Source: Bilabrum cf. latius (lineage: Eukaryota > Bigyra: Bicosoecida > Bigyra > Bicosoecida). From it: a stretch of 64,000 nt of DNA. The position numbers and the translations under genes were made by a program. The stretch is from positions 1,674,001-1,738,000 of the forward strand of contig OZ237736.1 of NCBI GenBank assembly GCA_965178125.1. The letters run 5' to 3'. The notes below the pieces were generated by a model. It made no database searches and had not been told where the DNA came from. It saw nothing but the letters and a program-made list of their open reading frames with translations. Below are positions 22,278 to 32,633 of this stretch, in pieces (positions within the stretch are counted from its first letter, which is position 1; each line of letters begins with the position of its first letter).

Positions 22278-22748
22278 ACCAAGTTTTAGATTATTACCTG
22301 AGTGAATCACATTGATAGATTCTGCTTCGTCGCGAGATACGTTGCGGTTTGAGGCGGGCTCCTTGTCAGCGAGAATCTTGGCCGGACCGGGGTCCTCCCC
22401 CCAAATCCACGGAGTCGGCAATCGCCGTCGTTCACGAGCTCTAGCAACCAGCTCGGCCTCACTTCTGAAGCCCCGCCGAGGTGCGCATTGGGCTTGTTCG
22501 TACCTATGCGGCTGTGGCTCCCTGCTGGGCCAAGCCCTGTCGCGAGGCTGCCACCTCTATCTCTCTTCTTGTTGAAAATTTCGTCCCTCCTGCCTACCAC
22601 CAGCACGGCTGCCACGATCAAATCTACTAGTTGAACTTCCGCGTGGCTAGCCACCGTATCTGTCCGGATTCGTCATGTATGCTGGTAGTGTGGCTCCACG
22701 ACCTCTACCAGCGCCAGCACCGGGCGCTCGCCGTCCAAACTCGTCCAT
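21489..22748 (-). CDS. NKAP: NKAP-like nuclear protein
   Basis: NKAP is a nuclear RNA-binding and transcription/splicing cofactor. The frame runs from ATG 22748 to TGA (21489), 419 residues. The N-terminus is RG- and R-rich (GAGAGRGRGAT, GSRAGGRQEGRNF). The C-terminal SynMuv product domain is unmistakable: MAKFAAEGQRIPRRGE, then a TAG (residue 336), then GYVMTGSRNKRMEEVRLRKE and AEERRALAQ (family IPRRGEIGL....I..FE..GYVMSGSRH.RMEAVRLRKENQ). The TAG sits where relatives have Glu or Gln. Other TAGs are at 22647 and 22557. An AGC-encoded serine run of about 26 residues lies around residue 160-185. Confidence 0.92.
22198..22275 (+). repeat. (CTG)26 microsatellite coding poly-Ser
   Basis: Twenty-six uninterrupted CTG triplets on the plus strand read as AGC (Ser) in the minus-strand NKAP-like gene. 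Perfect repeats of this kind are usually length-variable. Confidence 0.95.
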
Positions 22749-22943
22749 GGCCGTTTTATAAATACAGCACTGGTGGCAATGCGAACGTTTCTTTTTTTGA
22801 TTGATATCTTGTGCCGGGCACTATCGATTTGCTTCGCTTCCTTGGGGTTCCTTAGGAACCAACCCGCTTTGCTTTCAAATACGGCCCACTACGGCCTGGT
22901 GGTGTTCCCAAGTGATTTAAGTTCCTAGGGAGAAGCCATTTTA

Positions 22944-25502
22944 ATGGTGGCTAGAGACCTGTTTGGCTCGAAGGATGTCATTCTGTCGCCGCTTTCGGGA
23001 TTCAAGCGTGTTCGAGACTGCTCAGCCGGGTTTAGCAGCCCCTATAAAGAGTTGGACGATGATGCTATCAATTTTGGTCGGAACATACGGTTATGCACTG
23101 CAGACTCCTAGTGTGATCTCGGGCGAGATCTGTTCAGCCACTCAGAACACCCAGCTTACCCGAGCGACTGGCGACTGCTGGCAAAACTGGCACGCCGCTA
23201 GCACTTCAAAGACCGCGGTATCATCCGTGCAGCTAGAGGAATTGATCTGAACAATTTTGATTATCATGAAGGGTAGTACAAGACATAGCACATTGTTGGG
23301 AGAGGCGGCTTTGGTCGAGTCTGGCGAACTGTGCAGCAAGCCCCGTCCGCTCGTGCATCTGAGTGCCTGCTGGAAGCTTCTGAGCGCGCCATAGCTTCAT
23401 CTGGGAAACAGCGACTTGCAACCTTACCAGACCACTCTCTTTCGGCCGTTAAACGGCATGGAGGCCGCAGTTGGGCCCCGGGTATGGGCCTCAACCCGTG
23501 GGTGATCCGGGAGATTGCCGCCGGGGCTGAGGTGTCGGTGCCTGCCCCTGCAGAGTTGATCTACGGTTCTGTCACAGACAACATCTATTAGAGAGCACCT
23601 ACAAGCGAAACCCTCGAACGCACGTCCCCCACTTGCCCAAGTGCTAGGCTGAAGATGGCATGGCGCGACCACGCAGGGGGCGCCCGCCCCAGCTCTGCAT
23701 GGGAGCTGGGCCAGGGGGATCTAGGGGCTGCTCTTGACGATCAGCAGGGCTAGGGCGCTTTCCAAGACAGTTTTAATGTCAAGTTGGCTAGTTCTGCGCT
23801 CAGGTGCTTGCATTCTGTGCATGTGCGCGGCTGGGAGCACGGCGACATCAAGGTGGACAACATACTGCGCATGGATCCCGGCGGGGGCAGAACTGCGCTG
23901 TGCGACTGGGGGTGTGCGCGACGAATAAACGGCTGGACCTCCTGCACAGAGCGTGACTCGGTGGGGTCCGGCACCCGCGGCAGCTCCCTGTGGCGTGCCC
24001 AGAGGTCCATCGGGTCATTGCCGCGCAGCTAGCAGCAGGTGTGTGTCGACCCACAAGCGCGCCGAGAATGTTCGCATCAGCGCCATAGTGGCATGCTTGT
24101 GGCATGCGCAGTCTCTGGCTAGCCAAAGACCCTGCTTGACGCGGCCCAGCGGGCCCTTATGAATGGGAGGTCCAGCCACGGCAGTGGGGGCTTGGACCAC
24201 CCTGCTGGGACAGCAGCAGTGTCTGTGCAAGAGCAGCCAGTGCCAACGAATACCTCAACTTCATTGAATCTGGCGCAACTCCTCCCGGCTAGCTCAGCCG
24301 CTGGCCCGAGCTCGAGCCGTCCACCCTGTCAGTCGCTGCTCGAAGACGTGAAGGCAGTGGACCGGAGCCTGGGCCCCGCCGCATTGCGCGGAGCGGGAGA
24401 GGACGACTCGTTTGCTCAGAGCATGCTGAGAGCCATGCAAGCTGCAACCGGCAATACGCTAGATATCGAACTTCAGGGTGCTTATGCCTTGTGGCAGCAA
24501 GACAGCTGTGCATCTGCATGGCACGACCCGTGCACGGCTGACTTGTCTCGATGTGGAGGCAGCGTGCCGAGGGAGGCGCCTTGCCCCGCATCCGCTCTCG
24601 CTTGCTGGCAGCTGCAGCTCCATGCAGGTGTAGCTAGTGTGGCGCGCCGGGTGGCCATCGGTGCGCTGCTGTGGCGATTCGGGGGCTGCGATCCCTAGGG
24701 CCCAGGGCAGGGCTGGGTCCCGCAGGCCGGCACTGGGCCTTATCGCCCCCCCGAGGCTGTTGACAGCTCGCATGAAAAGGAGTTGTTTGGCTGCTGGGGC
24801 GGGCGAGCAGGCCTGGTGGCGCTGCAGCCTGGCGCCTTGGCCCAATCTGGGGAGGATGCAGTGCACTGTGTTTCTCGCACGATGCGTCAGTGCGTCCGCG
24901 ATGCAGCGACTGGCCCAGACAAATGGGCCATGGGCCTGGTCCTTGCTGAGGTAGGAAAAGCCGCTGCGCTGCGACGAGCAGGCACTTGTGTGGTCCAGGG
25001 ATGGAGGTGGTGGCGGTCCGCACCACAAGGGCTGTAGGCAAAGCCTGCGATGCGGTCGCCCAGCGGGGATAGCATGCCCTAGGACACATGGGCCCGCAGA
25101 AAGGCAGCGCTGGACAGGGACCCATTCGACGAATCAGACGATGGTTTCGGCAGCCCGACGCAGCCTGCACCGCGAGGCGAGGAGCAGGCCCCCCCGCAAG
25201 ACATGGTGCTGTTAGCAAGGGTCAAGCAGTCCGCCGCCCTATCTCAAGCTAGCACTGCTTCAGTGGATGTGGCGAAGCTTGTGCGGCTTGAATAGGATCC
25301 AAGCGTTGTCTCAAAGAGTAAAAAGGAATTAGCCAAGAGCGATACAGATGGCGGTGGGTGCGTGACCGGCGCTGGGAGGAGCGGACCGAGCCAGACAGCC
25401 GCTCGATTGGTGGAGGCAGCCGGGCACCTGCTGCAGTGGCATGCAGTCCATCGGATGGATCTTTTGGGCGTGCAGAGAATGCTTCTTTTTGGGCTTGAGT
25501 GA
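22944..25502 (+). CDS. Divergent protein kinase with long activation-segment insert
   Basis: The frame from ATG 22944 to TGA 25500 (852 residues) holds twelve TAG codons. Kinase landmarks are IVGRGGFGRVWR (glycine loop, residue about 117), AVKRHG (ATP lysine), WEHGDIKVDNIL (catalytic loop, HGD for HRD, residue about 299), CDWGCAR (DWG for DFG, about 320), YRPPEA (APE motif, about 600) and DKWAMGLVLAEV (DxW.xG helix). The lysine, catalytic Asp and DWG Asp are all present, so it may be active. HGDIK and DWG occur in CMGC-type kinases such as SRPK (TDIK) and CK2 (DWG). About 280 residues separate DWG from PPE, where about 25 is usual; the insert is low complexity. Its substrate is unknown. Confidence 0.72.
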
Positions 25503-25755
25503 CTGCCGGCTATACCGTGGGCCTTAGATCTATGACCATATAGACTCGTATAATCACAAGGTCTACCCCGCGTATGGCAAGCCAGGGATTCAGTGAGCCT
25601 TTCACCTCCTCCATTGCCATACAGCAGAGTTCCCCAACGAATGGCAAAGGCTGCATGACGAGAAAGTCAGGCAGCCGAGCGCCGTGTACCAAAAGCTACC
25701 TCTGCCGCTGGCGGTTTGCATCTGGGCGGCGCTCGAGACAGTCCTCAGACGCTCA

Positions 25756-26626
25756 TCATACTTTTCCAACCCGCCCCACGAGCGGGATGTCGGATCCATC
25801 CCCGTCCCCATTCTGCAGCATGGAATCGAAGGTGAGGTCTTGGTTTCTCCTCTCGTCTACGCGAGCCAAGATCATCGCTGTCCACAGCGGGAAAACCGCA
25901 AACACGGCCCACGTCCCCTTTATCCAGCAGTACACTGCTCCATTCACGGAACCGTGCATCCCCAATGCAGCAAATATGATAAGATAGACTGGTACGCACA
26001 GCAAGAAGAAGCTCCAGAACCCCGCGAGTACCGACCGCAGGAAGAGATTCTCCGGCCACATCGGAAGAAACCTAAGCACGCATTTCCATTCCTCGTACAC
26101 AGAGGCCTTGAGCATAGGGATCTTTCTATTCTTCATATCGTTGTATATGCCTCCATCCGAGAACAATGTGAGGAAAAAGGCTAGCAAAAAGCCTGTCAGC
26201 ATGAAGTCCATGGTAATGTTTGTATTGTAGACCTTGTTCCACTTGACCACGTAGATCTCTCCGAACTCTCCCTGCTTTAACTTTCCCCATTGTGATACAG
26301 TCGCCCACTCTAGCCCAAAATTTACTCCAAAATTTATTAGCTGCAAGGTGAGATTCGTTGACGCCGTCAGAACTCAAACTTTCTCTAATCCGCGGTACGT
26401 TGGTGCCAATGTCAAACACAAATTGACTTACGATGCAAATTACCAGCTAAACGATCGTTTGCGGGGCAGTAAACAGCTCAGTAAGATTTTTAGCGGGCTT
26501 AATCCACAAGCCGTCGTCCGTTTTGTTGGGGGCGTCGTCGTCCAACGCTCGGTATTCAGACTGCTTGGCAGGTAGGGTGCTCTAGTACGACTCGGTGTCA
26601 TCACCTAGCGGAGGTGCTGCACTCAT
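25756..26626 (-). CDS. Four-helix membrane protein, two exons
   Basis: Exon 1 (26626-26432) encodes MSAAPPLGDDTESY and a polar N-terminus with two TAG-Gln codons and ends in TIVQLVICI. A 91-nt intron (GTAAGTC...CTTGCAG, 26431-26341) joins it to exon 2 (26340-25756), which continues LINFGVNFGLEWAT, so the first membrane helix is split by the intron. Three further helices follow (FMLTGFLLAFFLTLF, FWSFFLLCVPVYLIIFAAL, WAVFAVFPLWTAMILA), then a short acidic tail and TGA. The total is 259 residues. The seamless helix across the junction supports the splice. I do not recognise the family. Confidence 0.7.
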
Positions 26627-26786
26627 GATGTGCGGCACGCTCCTTCTGTTCACTCTCTTTGCGGTGAAGCGCACGTCGCCGCGCATAGTCCGAGTCGTTG
26701 ACGCGATGTTCCGCAAGAAGCACTGCGCTCCGCTCCGAGATCATTACTCCATCGCCTAAACATTCAAAATCAAAGGCAGGAGCAGA

Positions 26787-28682
26787 ATGGGTTTGGTTTG
26801 CTCTATGGGCGGAGATAGCGGGGACACCTGCATGCCATGCATGCCATATCCAGCCCGAGACTTCCTACTACACGGCACCCTCGCTGGGTTGCAAGTAGCA
26901 GTACCAGTTCCATCGGACTTGAGTGGTTTCATGTGCCTCAGCGACGCAAATATTATGACTCTGGTTCAAATATGCATACTTTCGATAGACCAAGTATCTC
27001 AAGAATGCAACACTTCCCAGAATCTCACCCGAGCTGAGCTAGACGATGTGCACGGGATTCAATAGGCGGGTTCAACTGCTCAACAGAGATACACAATAGT
27101 ACTGCAAAGGGGCGTGCATGACCAAGCCAATAGAATTGCCCAACGAGGCGCTGCGGTGATTCGCATCAACGACATCAAGCGAGAGGGTCGCAACTTGCTG
27201 GAGCTCTTGCAAGCCCGTGTGTCCGTGCTGCGCTCCAAGGAGCAAGCTGCTGGGGTCAATCACAGGGGCATACTGGTATCTGCGCGTGCGCGTGGTGAGC
27301 TGGAACAGATTGGGCAAACCATCAGTGAAATGACAGTGCTACCGGTGCCCGATCGTCCTCTTACCGACGCGCCCCAAGCAAGCGGTGGGCAGATACGGCT
27401 GTCTGTGCGGGACATCCCAAAAACATTGCCTGTGCGGGCCGCTGCTTTTCTAGTCGAGCACTTGCAGCTACTGGAACGGCACAAAGGGGTAGTGCTGGCC
27501 CAGAGGCCCCACTACGAGGTGGTCGACAGCGCCGCGGGGGTGCCCTGGCCTGCCCGCCTCAAGAGGAGGGTGTCTCTCCTGTTCAACGACCTCGACCAGG
27601 CATCCACGGGGCAGCTTTCCGTCCGAGTGCTTCGCAAGGAAGCCCAAGTGGCCAGCGCCGAGGCAGTACGCAGTCTCAGCTTCGCTTCAATCGGGCGGCT
27701 AGTGCCATGCATGAGGCCAGGCAAGCTCTAGCACCACGAATTCGCTGCGATGCTGCACTCTCTGTGCTGTTCCACGGACGACGAGCTCATGCGCCACTTG
27801 TTCCTCGTACTGGCTGATACACGCAGGGTCGTGAACTGTGACGAGCCCCAGGCACCCGACGCAGTCGAGAGCCATGCCTCCGAGTCGCGTGCGACCGGTG
27901 GCCCGCCGACCTCGGGGCCCATGGCAACCCGCGCGGACTGGCAAGCGCAGGTCGCTGAGGCCGCCAACGTGTACATCAACCTAGACATGCTCAAGCAAAG
28001 ACACAAGAGCATGTACTCCGAAGGCGCTGCAGAAGAAGACGTGTCGCTTCGAATCTTGCTCGAGTCCTTGCGAGAGAAGCGCAAGGGCGAGATGACAGCT
28101 GCAGTGTACCACAAAACGGGTCGCCTGCTCGGTCTCGAGTCTTTCTTGCGACTGGTGCGCCGTCATCCAATCATTGGCTATGGCATTCGATACGCAAGGG
28201 GATTCTTCTAGCGCCGAACAACGGGCTAGTTCTTCTGGGAAAGCAGGCGCTATATGATCAAGCAAGCCATACGCCGAAGGGAAAACCGGTCTAGTGCCGC
28301 TACACGACCTAAGAGCTCATACGGTCGAAAAACGTCGGTACACCCTAGTTTGAATAGCCATGCTGCTGGAGGTGGCTAGCAAGTCGACGTAGAGCTGCCC
28401 ACTTTGGGCTGGGAGGACGGCAACGAGCATGTCGCCATCTGGCCTATCTATAGGGTGTCAGCTGCAACGGTAAAACCGGATCCGGCCGCGGCGCCTGTCA
28501 GTAAACCTGCAAACCCAGATCTTGAACACATTGATGTGCTAGGCTGGCTGAAGCGCCAAGCTTCGCAAACGATGCAGTCAATATCGGATCTGCCGGGTCA
28601 CGTCCTACTACAAGGAATTCCTCCGGAAGATGAGTTGGAGGCCTATTTTAATGCACAAGAATATGCAAGTGCTTATGTTTGA
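26787..28682 (+). CDS. Unknown helical protein
   Basis: One frame from 26787 to TGA 28680 stays open through TAG codons at 27063, 27729, 28209, 28227 and 28377. From about 27100 on it reads as a good soluble, helix-rich protein (INDIKREGRNLLELLQARV, YINLDMLKQRHKSMYSE, LESLREKRKGEMTAAVYHK). I do not recognise it. The N-terminal 90 residues (MGLVCSMGGDSGDTCMPC..) are less certain: another frame at 26940-27040 also looks coding, so the first exon may belong to a separate small gene or be spliced differently. An in-frame ATG near 26955 is an alternative start. Confidence 0.5.
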
Positions 28683-28875
28683 GTAAGCTGATATGCAGTG
28701 TACAGTGTGGGGCAAAGTCTAGGCCTAGATCTACTCTGCACGCCAACTGCAACTGCAACGCGTTGAAGTGCAACGCGTGCGGCGTCCGAACTATTGACAA
28801 GACCTCCTAAAATGACGCACATGGCAGCAATAATGCAAGACAAAACAACATGGGGGCTTTTACATGGTCCCGGTT

Positions 28876-31287
28876 TTAGGATGGACTAACGCTGCCAGCC
28901 TGGCTTTGTTCACCGTCTTCCCCGTCGGCAGCCGAGCGACTCGGGCTTCCAGACACTTCCCCGGATTTCGGTTCTGCGAGCCCGCCCTCAACGACACTGC
29001 TCCCTTCCGACTTGCTCTCCTGCTTTCCAGTCCCTTGCGCGCTGCCTTTGCTCCCACCTGTAGGCTACTGCTGCAGCGCCGCTTCTGCCTCCCTGCGGAT
29101 GCCCTCCACTTGCGATGCAGCCGAGGGCCCCGCCCCCGCTGCTGCGTCCAAGCGGGAGAGTGGCAAGGGTGCGACTCCCATCTCTGCAGGGGCGCCAGAG
29201 GGCCCACCAGTATTCCCCCCTGTTTCCAGACCTGCCCGGCGCTGAAGAGCATTCAGCTCGCCTGCAAGCCGCCCCGCCAGCGACTGCCACCGCGCCACCT
29301 CGCCCTCCGCAGCGTCGCCCATGGCCCTGGCATCTTTGCTGGCTGCCTCCCGCTCCTGCAGCAGCAGCGCAATCAACGCGTCTTTGGCTCCCAACAGACG
29401 TAGGAGCTCCTGATGACGCCTCAGCAAGGCATTCCTCTCTGCGGTCTCCCGGGGCAGGGCGCCCTGGGCGCCGCGCACAGCCGCAGGTGCCTCGGCCTGC
29501 TCGCCCTCCTCCTGTGCACCGGACTCGGGCCCCAGCGCGGCCTCCGGGTCTGAAACAGGCTTGGCGAGCAGGCGGTCTGCGTCGGCGCAAAGCTCCGGGT
29601 ACCCGCGGAGGAACTGCAGAGCCTCGCCGGCCTGCTGGGCGGCGCCTCCCAGACCCAGCCGAGCAGACTGCTGGGAAGGGGCGAGCACGCCGCCCGAGCC
29701 ATCGGGGGACTGGTCAGGGCCCCCGGGCAAAGATCCCCCGAAGGCTGCAGGCGCGGCCTGCCTCAGCTTGGCGGAGAACTGGTCAATGGCCCGCACGTCA
29801 CCGGACACGAGCTGCGCCCCGTGGTCAAGGAGGGAGGCACGCAGCGCCTCGGCGGACCGCAGCCGGTGCAGGATTGCCTCGCAGTCTGCAACTGTCTCGC
29901 GCTCAATCGCTCGGCGCTCGCTGGCGAGGGATTCGCGCCGGGCCGCAGCCCTGGCCAGCCTGTGCACCAGGACCTCCCGCTTGGCCATGAGCCGGGCGTG
30001 GGCTGCCGCCAGTCCGGAGAGCCTGGCGTGGTATGCCTCGAGCAGGGATGGGCTTGCCCGCTGAGACGGGGCCATCATCAGCGAGCTAGACATGGGCGTG
30101 CCGGTTTCGTGGTCACCGGCTGCTCTCTGCCCCTTGCCCAAATCGTCCCCGCTGCTGCCTTGCGAAACATCCGGGCCGCCCGGTGCCTGCGAGTGCTCGG
30201 CCCTGCCGATTGCAGCGGCTAGCGCCCTCGAGGCCTCGCCGGGGGACGAACCGTACAGATAGGCCCCCGAGCCAAAAGGTGGCGGGCCCCCCATCTGGCC
30301 CAGGGGCGGCGCTGGCGGGGCATACGAGCCCATGGGGGCAGACCACGCGCCCCACCCGAGGCCTTGTCCTGGTCCAGCGGGTGCTCCCATCGCGCCTCCC
30401 AGAGAACCAATGCCAGGCATGGCCATGCTACCAGGGTCTACTCGACCTGCTCTGGCATCTGAAACTAGCCTGCGGAACTCGTGAGGCTCCAGCGCCCCGC
30501 TGCGATCGGCGTCATACTGGTTGAGCACGGCTGGGGCGGCAGCGGCGGCCGAATAGGGATCAGGCCCCGGCCCCAGCGGCCATGGTGTAGGCAAGGCATG
30601 TGCGTACGGGTTCGACAGATCTCGCTGCATTGCAACAGCCTGGCCGGCCTGGCTGCGCTGAGACACATCGGCAAGCATATGGGATAGAGCGGTGCCATCC
30701 AGACCCGCTTGCGACCCAGCCGCGCCATGCGCTCCTGCATACCTAGCAAAAAGCCTTCCTGCCTCAAAATCTGTGCGGGGGGTAACACTTGCGCCACCGG
30801 CGGCTTTTTCCTTGGCGGAAATTTCATCTAATGCCTTGCTTGGGTTCACGCCAGAGTCCTTAAGCATCCGCAGAAAGGACTGGCGATCAAGAGCAGTCCC
30901 TCCGTTGGCGGCGTATCTATGAGGTGGGGCATGGTGCAACATCTACACAAGTATGTCAAGATTTGATAGCCATGTAAGAAAGAGCGTTTGCTAGGCTGGG
31001 CGCGCTCACCTTTCGAATAGCGCACCGGCAGAAAACTCGGTTGTCATGGCTGGGACAGGCGCGGCTGCAGCTGCAGGAGCAGGTGCAGCTGCAGTAGGTT
31101 TGGTCCCAGATTTTGACTTTGATGATTTCTTTTTACTCTTTTTGTCCTTGCTGGAAGCTGCGAGCAGTTAAATCACAATTTGATCGACCCGACGACAACA
31201 GCTTGCAACGAAGAAGCGGCAAACGTGATGTGGCCACCACCTGCACTAGCAAGACTGGAATAGCTTCAGGTTCTTACACTTTGGCAT
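28876..31287 (-). CDS. EF-hand / coiled-coil protein, three exons
   Basis: Exons are 31287-31278 (MPK and one base), 31157-31010 and 30916-28876, with GT-AG introns of 120 nt (GTAAGAACC...GCTCGCAG) and 93 nt (GTGAGC...CTCATAG). The 732-residue product starts MPKSSSKDKKSKKKSSKSKS. The second splice restores LFERYAANGGTALDRQSFLRML, an EF-hand-like helix-loop-helix. A second, degenerate copy (LFARYAGAHG...) and a canonical calcium loop (NQYDADRSGALEPHEF) follow. The middle is Gly/Pro/Ala-rich; the C-terminal 300 residues form coiled coil (RLSGLAAAHARLMAKREVL, RRHQELLRLLGAKDALIALL). There is one TAG-Gln (29065) before a polar tail and TAA. Domain order recalls EH/Eps15-type endocytic scaffolds, but the EH core is not proven. 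Confidence 0.72.
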
Positions 31288-31433
31288 GCCAATAGCTTCG
31301 TAAACGTGGCGTGCCTCGATAAGTTGCCTTGCCGACCGTTTGATTTTGGTTGCTCTCATGTGCACGTTACAAAGGCCTTGGTGGAACGGATTTGAAGTTA
31401 GAAATCGAATTCTAGCTCGATCGTCAGGTCATA

Positions 31434-32446
31434 ATGGTGTCCATGCAGGGTGAGATGGGTGCAGTTATCATGATGAGGACTCAGGAAGCTTTGGAGAAGG
31501 GCATTGAGGATCTACGCTAGAAATACGCAAGGAAGGATGCTGAGAAAAAGGCCAGAGCCGCTCGAGGCGAAGATATTGATGGCACTGCAGCTGCTGGTGG
31601 TGCGAGCGCAGCCCCTAGTGGATCCGATGCTGCTGAATCAAGTGGTGTGAAGGATGGTGATGATACAGGCCCAGATGCTGAGCTGCGAGCATTGCGGGCA
31701 CGTCGTCTCGCCTAGTTGAAGAAACGAGCCAAGAAAACAGCGGAAGCAAGAAAAGCCGGACATGGAGACCTGAGAGAGATCAAGGAAGAAGAATTCTTGA
31801 AGGAAGTAACATCAAGCAAGAGAGTCGTCGTGCATTTCTTTCACGGGGACTTCAAACGGTGCGCCGTGATGGACAAGGTAAGCCACACCATTTGGACTGC
31901 TGCGACCCGACTTCATCACAAACGCGCAATAATTTGTCCCAACTGCTGCGCACGACTTGTTCCTCGCAGCATCTTCGCGTCTTGGCCCCAAGGCTTGCTC
32001 AAACCAAGTTCTTGCGACTGGATGCTACCAAGGCCCCGTTCTTCGTCGGCAAGTTGGCGGTCCGGATCATGCCAACACTTGTTGGGTTTATCGATGGAGT
32101 TGCGAGGGGCAGGCAGCTTGGATTCCAAGGGCTCGGGGGATCAGAGGATTTCAACACGGGGCTGCTCGTTGAGGTGCTGCGTGGTATGGGAGTAGCTGAC
32201 GAAGAGGAGTGCGTGCGTGTTCTTGATGAGATCGAGAGCCGGGGCACGATCGTTGCTGGAAGTGCGGTGACTGGGTCTAGCGCTACCACAGGCGATGCGG
32301 ACGATGTCCTGGCCGACAAGCTGGATGCAGCACGCGCAGACGGTGCTGACAGCTCGGAGCTGGCCCGAATCCGCATGCAAGAAGAACTCGAGAGACGGAG
32401 AGCTGCATACGTTAAGGCGCTAGATGATGCCGACTTGGAGGGCTAA
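31434..32446 (+). CDS. TXNDC9: TXNDC9 / phosducin-like protein 3
   Basis: TXNDC9 (PhLP3) is a thioredoxin-fold co-chaperone of the CCT chaperonin in tubulin and actin folding. Exons 31434-31877 and 31970-32446 flank a 92-nt GT-AG intron (GTAAGCCACACC...TCCTCGCAG); the product has 306 residues and ends in TAA. Landmarks: KAGHGDLREIKEEEFLKEV (family GHGEYREI..E.DF..EV), VVVHFFHGDFKRCAVMDKHL (family HFY...F.RCKI.DKHL, spanning the splice), FFVGKLAVRIMPTLV and GFQGLGGSEDFNT (family GF.DLG..DDF.T). As in the family there is no CxxC redox pair. TAG-Gln codons fall in DLR-x-KYAR and RRLA-x-LKK. Confidence 0.94.
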
Positions 32447-32633
32447 TGTTCATTTCTTGAAACTCTTTACCCTGAATGGAAAATCAGCGCTGATACAGCG
32501 CCGCTGGACGGCGTGGCACTGGCAGCAATGTGATGAGTGCACTGTCGTCATGCTCACTTCTCAACGCTCAGCACAAAATCTGCCCACGTAGCCAGTGGGA
32601 ACCGTAAATTTTGCTACCTGTGGCGAGAACGCC

